NCBI GenBank assembly: GCA_937893485.1
Contig: CALBJL010000088.1
Location: 1-11,187, forward strand
DNA: 11,187 bases
Source: an uncultured bacterium
Lineage (GTDB): Bacteria; Bacillota; Clostridia; Lachnospirales; Lachnospiraceae
Direction: 5' to 3'
The notes under the pieces were generated by a model. It was not told where the DNA came from, searched no databases, and was given only the letters and a program-made list of their open reading frames with translations. A program made the position numbers and the translations under genes. Positions 6,620 to 11,187 of the stretch are shown one piece after another. Every line of letters starts with the position of its first letter. Within the stretch, counting starts at the first letter, position 1.

Positions 6620-7858
6620 ATGAAAGAGCGTATTTTTCTTGCCTCTCCCCACATGTCAGAGGAAGGGTATGAAAAGCAGTACATAGAGGAAGCATTTGAG
6701 AAAAACTTTATCGCCCCGCTCGGAGAAAATGTTACGGGTTTTGAGGTAGAACTAGGCGAAAAGATCGGAGCCAGACAGGGGGCGGCGCTCAGCTCCGGCA
6801 CTGCCGCGATCCATATGGCGCTGATGGCACTCGGCATCGGAGCCGGGGATGTCGTATTTACGCAGTCGCTCACCTTTTCGGCATCTGCGAATCCGGTGAC
6901 GTATGTAGGGGCAGAGCCGGTGTTTATCGACAGTGACTATGAGACATGGAATATGAATCCGGCAGCACTGCGAGCCGGAATGGAAAAATATCAGGCGATG
7001 GGACGGCTGCCGAAGGCAGTCATTGTCGTGCATCTGTATGGTCTGGCTGCGAATCTGGACGAGATCGTTGAGATCTGCCGGGAGTACGGCGTGCCGCTCG
7101 TTGAGGATGCGGCAGAGGGACTCGGAACGACCTACACCGGAGCATGTACGGGCGGCAGACCGAAATGTATCGGCACATTCGGCGATTACGGAATTTTTTC
7201 CTTTAATGGAAATAAGATTATTACCACTTCCGGCGGAGGTATGTTATTCTGCAATCTGGAGGACGAGGAGCGGGCAGAGGAGCGCATCGCAAAGGTGCGT
7301 TTCTGGTCAACACAGTCACGCGATGCCGCACGCTGGTATCAGCATACAGAGATCGGCTACAATTTCCGCATGAGCAATATCGTGGCGGGTATCGGCAGAG
7401 GACAGCTCAAGGTATTGGACCGGCGGATTGCGAAAAAGCAGTATATTTACGAATATTATAAAAAAGAGCTGGGGGCGCTGCCCGGTGTTTCTTTCATGCC
7501 GGTGGCAGATGTGCACACGAGCAACTGCTGGCTCACGGCGATCCAGCTGGCACCGGAGTGTCCGGTGAAGCCGATGGATATTATTTTAGCGCTGGAGGCA
7601 GACAATGTGGAGAGCCGTCCGGTGTGGAAACCGATGCATTTGCAGCCGGTGTTTGCTGCCTGTGATTTCGTAGGTGTGGACGCAGAAGGTCATGCGGCCG
7701 GACGCGAGGCGTTCCATGTGACCAATGCAGAGATGGGGGCGGACGATTCCGTTTCCGGTACGATTTTCTCACGCGGTGTCTGTCTGCCGAGCGATACGAA
7801 AATGACCGATGAGGATCTCGTGCGTATCTGCGGCATCATTAAGGCGTTATGGAAATAG
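6620..7858 (+). CDS. DegT/DnrJ-type PLP sugar aminotransferase
   Basis: A 412-residue PLP-dependent aminotransferase of the DegT/DnrJ/EryC1/StrS family. These enzymes aminate a keto group on nucleotide sugars, typically with glutamate as donor. The N-terminal LASPHMSEEGYEKQYI and NFIAPLGENVTGFE are typical of the branch acting on UDP-4-keto-6-deoxy-GlcNAc (PglE- and WcfR-like). SSGTAAIHMAL (58-68) binds the cofactor phosphate, VEDAAEGLG (161-169) carries D163 that pairs with the pyridine nitrogen, and FSFNGNKIITTSGGGM (193-208) carries the Schiff-base lysine K199. Near the C-terminus HLQPVF and RGVCLPSDTKMTDEDL are family features, separated by a loop of about 35 residues. AAAGGAGG (6605-6612) lies inside the tail of the transferase gene. 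It should act after the dehydratase encoded next. Confidence 0.92.
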   Translation: MKERIFLASPHMSEEGYEKQYIEEAFEKNFIAPLGENVTGFEVELGEKIGARQGAALSSGTAAIHMALMALGIGAGDVVFTQSLTFSASANPVTYVGAEPVFIDSDYETWNMNPAALRAGMEKYQAMGRLPKAVIVVHLYGLAANLDEIVEICREYGVPLVEDAAEGLGTTYTGACTGGRPKCIGTFGDYGIFSFNGNKIITTSGGGMLFCNLEDEERAEERIAKVRFWSTQSRDAARWYQHTEIGYNFRMSNIVAGIGRGQLKVLDRRIAKKQYIYEYYKKELGALPGVSFMPVADVHTSNCWLTAIQLAPECPVKPMDIILALEADNVESRPVWKPMHLQPVFAACDFVGVDAEGHAAGREAFHVTNAEMGADDSVSGTIFSRGVCLPSDTKMTDEDLVRICGIIKALWK

Positions 7859-7883
7859 AGATATAGAATGTTTGGAGATACAA

Positions 7884-9740
7884 ATGAATGCGAAAATACT
7901 CATAAGGCGTATATATCTGATCTGTTATGATATTGCGTCTGTCGCACTGGCGAGCTATTGTGCTCTGCTGCTGCGGTTTGATTTTCATCCGAATAACGTG
8001 CCGCCGCAGTACCTGACGGTTCTGTGGGAAACGATATGGATCAGCATGTTTGCGACGGTCGTGATCTTCGGTGTTTTTCGATTGTATAGCAGCCTGTGGA
8101 CGTATGCGGGGCTTACCGAAATGATGTATATGATCTCGGCGTGTGTCGTCGATGCGGTGGTCAATACGGTGATTATCCTGCTCAACCACAGGGAGCAGGC
8201 GTTTCCGCTGCCGCGCAGCTTTTATATGCTGTACGGTGTATTTCTGCTTACCTTTACGATCTGCGGACGTTTTTCTTACCGCGGACTGCGGGCGCTGTAT
8301 GGCAGAGTCGGCGGCGACCGGAGCGCGAGAAAGAATGTGTTGATTATCGGTGCGGGCGCGGCTGGCAGCTCGCTGATCAAGGAGATTTTAAACAGCCGTC
8401 ATGTCAATAAAAATGTCGTCGGTGTGATCGATGACAATCCCGGAAAGCAGGGAACGTTTATCCACGGTATCCGCGTGATCGGAACGCGGGCGGATATACA
8501 GGAATGTGCGGCTGCGCTTGAGGTCGATGAGATCATGATTGCGTTGCCGTCCGCTTCTGCAAAGGAGATCAGGGACATCGTAGACATCTGCAAGGAGACT
8601 GGCTGCGAGCTGAAACGTCTGCCCGGTATTTACCAGCTGGTAAACGGTGAAGTCAGCATCAGCAACCTGAAGGAAGTCGATGCAAATGACCTGCTGGGGC
8701 GCGATCCGGTAAAGGTAGATCTGGATTCGATCATGGGATATGTGTCGGGGCAGGTCATACTGATCACCGGAGGCGGTGGATCGATCGGCAGTGAGTTGTG
8801 CCGTCAGGTGGCACAGCACCAGCCGAAACAGCTTATCATTATCGATATTTATGAGAATAATGCGTACAGCATCCAGCAGGAACTCAAAATGAAATATCCA
8901 CAGCTGAATCTGGTTGTGCTCATTGCATCGGTGCGCAATACCAAGCGTATGGATGATATTTTTGCGATGTATCATCCGGATATAGTCTACCATGCGGCAG
9001 CCCACAAGCATGTGCCGCTCATGGAGGACAGCCCGAATGAGGCGGTGAAAAACAATGTGCTGGGTACATGGAAGGTCGTGCAGGCGGCGGATAAGCATCA
9101 TGTCCGGCGGTTTGTCATGATCTCGACGGACAAGGCGGTCAATCCGACAAACATTATGGGTGCGAGCAAGCGCGTGTGCGAAATGATTATCCAGACATAC
9201 AACAACCGCTCAGCGACCGAGTTTGTGGCGGTACGGTTCGGAAATGTGCTAGGGAGTAACGGAAGCGTGATCCCCCTCTTTCAAAAGCAGATTGAACAGG
9301 GAGGACCGGTCACGGTCACGCATCCTGACATCATCCGCTATTTCATGACGATTCCCGAGGCGGTATCGCTCGTGCTGCAGGCGGGTGCGTATGCAAAGGG
9401 TGGAGAGATCTTTGTGCTCGATATGGGCGAGCCGGTCAAGATTCTGGATCTGGCGAAAAATCTGATTCTCTTATCCGGACACAAGCCGAACAAAGACATT
9501 ATGATCGAGTTTACAGGACTTCGCCCCGGTGAAAAGCTCTATGAGGAGATGCTGATGGAGGAGGAAGGACTGCAAAGCACGGAAAACCAGCTCATACATA
9601 TCGGAAAACCGATTGAGCTGGATGAAGAAAAATTTCTGGCACAGCTACAGCAGTTGAAAGAATATGTGGAAAACGAGCCGGACGATATCCGTTCCTACAT
9701 TCAGGATATTGTACCGACGTATTCCATTCAGAATCGTTAA
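7884..9740 (+). CDS. Membrane UDP-GlcNAc 4,6-dehydratase (PglF/CapD-like)
   Basis: A 618-residue polysaccharide biosynthesis protein of the CapD/WbpM/PglF family, full length. Four transmembrane helices fill about residues 10-130. A first Rossmann-like domain has NVLIIGAGAAGSSL (151-164). The catalytic extended short-chain dehydrogenase domain has the NAD(P) loop VILITGGGGSIGSEL (291-305), STDKAVNPTNIMGASKR (414-430) and RPGEKLYEE (547-555). The usual YxxxK is replaced by M425xxxK429, as in WbpM and PglF. The enzyme should remove water from UDP-GlcNAc to give the 4-keto-6-deoxy sugar used by the adjacent aminotransferase. An in-frame ATG at 7809 lies inside the aminotransferase gene; ATG at 7884, with GGAG six bases upstream and the expected MNAKILIRRIYLICYD start, is preferred. 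It is the last gene before a hairpin terminator. Confidence 0.94.
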   Translation: MNAKILIRRIYLICYDIASVALASYCALLLRFDFHPNNVPPQYLTVLWETIWISMFATVVIFGVFRLYSSLWTYAGLTEMMYMISACVVDAVVNTVIILLNHREQAFPLPRSFYMLYGVFLLTFTICGRFSYRGLRALYGRVGGDRSARKNVLIIGAGAAGSSLIKEILNSRHVNKNVVGVIDDNPGKQGTFIHGIRVIGTRADIQECAAALEVDEIMIALPSASAKEIRDIVDICKETGCELKRLPGIYQLVNGEVSISNLKEVDANDLLGRDPVKVDLDSIMGYVSGQVILITGGGGSIGSELCRQVAQHQPKQLIIIDIYENNAYSIQQELKMKYPQLNLVVLIASVRNTKRMDDIFAMYHPDIVYHAAAHKHVPLMEDSPNEAVKNNVLGTWKVVQAADKHHVRRFVMISTDKAVNPTNIMGASKRVCEMIIQTYNNRSATEFVAVRFGNVLGSNGSVIPLFQKQIEQGGPVTVTHPDIIRYFMTIPEAVSLVLQAGAYAKGGEIFVLDMGEPVKILDLAKNLILLSGHKPNKDIMIEFTGLRPGEKLYEEMLMEEEGLQSTENQLIHIGKPIELDEEKFLAQLQQLKEYVENEPDDIRSYIQDIVPTYSIQNR

Positions 9741-9750
9741 AAAGAAGCAT

Positions 9751-9788
9751 AAAAAGTGCACCGGTGATTAGCTCCGGCGCACTTTTTT
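9751..9788. terminator. Bidirectional intrinsic terminator
   Basis: AAAAAGTGCACCGG pairs with CCGGCGCACTTTTT across the 9-base loop TGATTAGCT, and T-runs appear on both strands. It lies between convergent genes ending at 9740 and 9799 and should serve both. One position (9760/9778) is an A-C mismatch in the plus-strand RNA but a U-G wobble in the minus-strand RNA, so the minus-strand hairpin should be slightly more stable. Confidence 0.88.
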
Positions 9789-9798
9789 CATCTCCATA

Positions 9799-11043
9799 TT
9801 AAACTGTCGTATTCACACCGTTGACAGCGGCATGTTCGTTTTCATCCATCGGGATCACGAGGCATTTCTGCCCGTCGATCATCTGGGATTTGATCTGCGG
9901 TACTTTTTCGGGCTTCACGCGCAGGATGACGTCATACGTCTTGATCCCATCATCGGCATCATCCGCATTGTCGGCATGGTGCAGCGCCACCTGCTGCTTG
10001 AGTTCCTCGACTTCGGCGCGCAGCGCCTCCTCTTCGCGGACGCGCGCGTTGGCTTCGAGCGTTTTCTGGTCGATCAGATGTGCGACCTCGGGCATCTGGT
10101 TACTGAATTTTTCGGTGTAGGCTTCCTTGATTGAGGAGGCAGCATCGTCTGAGATTCCGGTATCACTCATGAGCTTTTCGAGCTCATCACCCTCAAGGAT
10201 CACGCCGGTTTCCTCGTCAAACAGCACATCCTGTTCTTCCATGTAATCGCTCATTTTCTGTTGCAAATCAAGCAGCACTTCGTTACTGTTTTCGTCGTCA
10301 TCGCCGAGCGCGTGCTTTACGATATGGGAGAACAGGTTTTTCTGCTCGGTAGCGGTGCGCTTGCTGCCGCAGCCGAGACCGTTTTCCATAAATTCGGAAT
10401 GCGGCTCCTTGGTATCGCGCGTGTAGAACAGCAGCGAGTGGATATCGGTCGTGCGGTCGTTAAAAGCGGGGAATACAAATCCGGTATCCGGAACACCAAC
10501 CACCCAGTCGCGGATACGCGGTCCGATGCGGTTTTCGTCCGCGCGGTAGCCGAGTCCCGGCTTGGACAGGGACACCGGACAGATCGCACACAGCAGATAT
10601 TCGTAGACTTCCTCGGACTCGTCGAGCTTGTTATTGTCGGTGGTGCGTGTCATGACATCATACGCATCGTGGAAAACTAAGATCAGATAGTTTCCGGCAT
10701 AGTCGTAGCTGTCGATGACCAGATCGTAAAAGCGGTCGATCAGCTCCTCATTTTTCAGCTTGCTCTCGCGCAGCCCCATGAGAAACTGCTGTCTGCCGCC
10801 GGCGGCTTCCTCCTCTAACGGAATATCCAGTGTCAGCAGGTTGTTCCCGATATTGCCGGAGAGCACTTTTTTTGCGATCTCCAGATACTTGTAAAATTCT
10901 TCGTCCTCCAGATTCAAAAAGGTCTGCCCGAAATCGACAACCTTATTTTTCTCTGCGTCCACATAACAGCCGCACATGCGGGTGAATGTGCAGCCCTCTT
11001 TTTTCAAGCGGCGCTTGATCTCCATGACTTCTTTTTTAGTCAT
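9799..11043 (-). CDS. DUF4317 family protein
   Basis: A 414-residue protein of the DUF4317 family, common in Clostridia and of unknown function. Typical stretches are MTKKEVMEIKRRLKKEGCTFTRM (1-23), CGCYVDAEKNKVVDFGQTFLNLEDEEFYKYL (24-54), GNYLILVFHDAYDV (117-130), DESEEVYEYLLCAICPVSLSKPGLGY (141-166) and NRIGPRIRDWVVGVPDTGFVFPAF (171-194). A charged predicted coiled coil spans about 327-353, followed by a low-complexity Ala/Asp linker (ADNADDADDG, 357-366) and a short C-terminal domain. There is no signal peptide or membrane segment, so it is probably cytosolic. The start has AAGGAGAAG upstream. It is convergent with the sugar operon and separated from it by the terminator, so it is probably unrelated in function. 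A minus-strand open frame ends 36 bases upstream. Confidence 0.9.
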   Translation of the reverse strand: MTKKEVMEIKRRLKKEGCTFTRMCGCYVDAEKNKVVDFGQTFLNLEDEEFYKYLEIAKKVLSGNIGNNLLTLDIPLEEEAAGGRQQFLMGLRESKLKNEELIDRFYDLVIDSYDYAGNYLILVFHDAYDVMTRTTDNNKLDESEEVYEYLLCAICPVSLSKPGLGYRADENRIGPRIRDWVVGVPDTGFVFPAFNDRTTDIHSLLFYTRDTKEPHSEFMENGLGCGSKRTATEQKNLFSHIVKHALGDDDENSNEVLLDLQQKMSDYMEEQDVLFDEETGVILEGDELEKLMSDTGISDDAASSIKEAYTEKFSNQMPEVAHLIDQKTLEANARVREEEALRAEVEELKQQVALHHADNADDADDGIKTYDVILRVKPEKVPQIKSQMIDGQKCLVIPMDENEHAAVNGVNTTV

Positions 11044-11079
11044 AAAATACTTCTCCTTATCTTAGTCTTTTTGCAGGTG

Positions 11080-11187
11080 TTAGTGAAACTCTTTTTCAAC
11101 ATGTTGGCTGGCGGCAGTCACAGCAGTAGCCCGATCAGGCTGCTCCGATTGCCCGACGGTGTCTCGCTTTGTTTTGCCAAGTACCGC
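11080..11187 (-). CDS. Possible C-terminal fragment of an upstream gene
   Basis: From the window edge the minus strand has a 35-codon open frame ending in TAA at 11082-11080, with a hydrophilic tail (SQHVEKEFH). The other two minus frames close sooner. It would be the 3' end of a gene lying beyond the window, 36 bases before the DUF4317 start and possibly in the same operon. No family can be recognised. A plus-strand frame from ATG 11101 is also open to the edge but lacks a ribosome binding site. The call therefore rests on frame openness and spacing only. Confidence 0.35.
   Translation of the reverse strand, partial: AVLGKTKRDTVGQSEQPDRATAVTAASQHVEKEFH

Noticed and set aside
6135..6695. Long minus-strand open frame (186 codons) opposite the transferase gene
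   Set aside because: It is antisense to a gene with full family motifs, has no domain I recognise and no ribosome binding site that stands out.
8388..9101. Minus-strand open frame of 237 codons inside the dehydratase gene
   Set aside because: It is a shadow of a strongly supported coding frame; its His/Arg-rich low-quality composition fits an antisense reading.
10261..10680. Plus-strand open frame of 139 codons opposite the DUF4317 gene
   Set aside because: Antisense shadow of a conserved protein, with no supporting signal.
11044..11187. tRNA or small RNA in the G+C-rich right edge
   Set aside because: No cloverleaf, T-loop GTTCRA-type motif or CCA end could be fitted on either strand.

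Overview
The window reads as a chromosomal segment from a Gram-positive anaerobe of the Clostridia, most likely Lachnospiraceae. This is an inference from family content: DUF1846 and DUF4317 proteins typical of Firmicutes, an AgrC/AgrA-type GHKL kinase with a LytTR regulator, strong AGGAGG-type ribosome binding sites, and a G+C content near half as judged by eye. No rRNA, tRNA, insertion sequence, prophage gene or CRISPR array was seen. Coding density is high, and no stretch over 300 bases lacks a gene.

Layout. (1) 112-1365 (+): a YihS-like member of the AGE (N-acylglucosamine 2-epimerase) superfamily, probably a sugar aldose-ketose isomerase. (2) 3386 down to 1362 (-): a two-gene operon of a membrane GHKL histidine kinase and a LytTR response regulator. 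It has a clear promoter and a 29-bp dyad upstream, and its last stop codon overlaps that of the isomerase gene. (3) 3955-3521 (-): a small, probably all-helical protein of unknown function. (4) 4130-5614 (+): a DUF1846 protein with a P-loop-like motif, read from an extended -10 promoter. (5) 5669-9740 (+): a tight four-gene set of XRE regulator, monotopic phosphoglycosyl transferase, DegT/DnrJ-type aminotransferase and membrane-bound UDP-GlcNAc 4,6-dehydratase. (6) A bidirectional terminator at 9751-9788. (7) 11043-9799 (-): a DUF4317 protein, perhaps preceded by the tail of another minus-strand gene.

The most coherent functional story is block 5. The dehydratase should convert UDP-GlcNAc to its 4-keto-6-deoxy form, the aminotransferase should aminate C4, and the phosphoglycosyl transferase should load a sugar phosphate onto undecaprenyl phosphate, starting a glycan. 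These three activities match PglF, PglE and PglC of the bacillosamine pathway, but the acetyltransferase (PglD) is absent from the window. That leaves open a glycan starting with a free-amine sugar, as in zwitterionic capsules. The XRE gene overlaps the transferase gene, which suggests local control of the set. The kinase/regulator pair has no AgrB/AgrD partner here, so its signal is unknown. I saw no defence system or clearly new multi-gene system.
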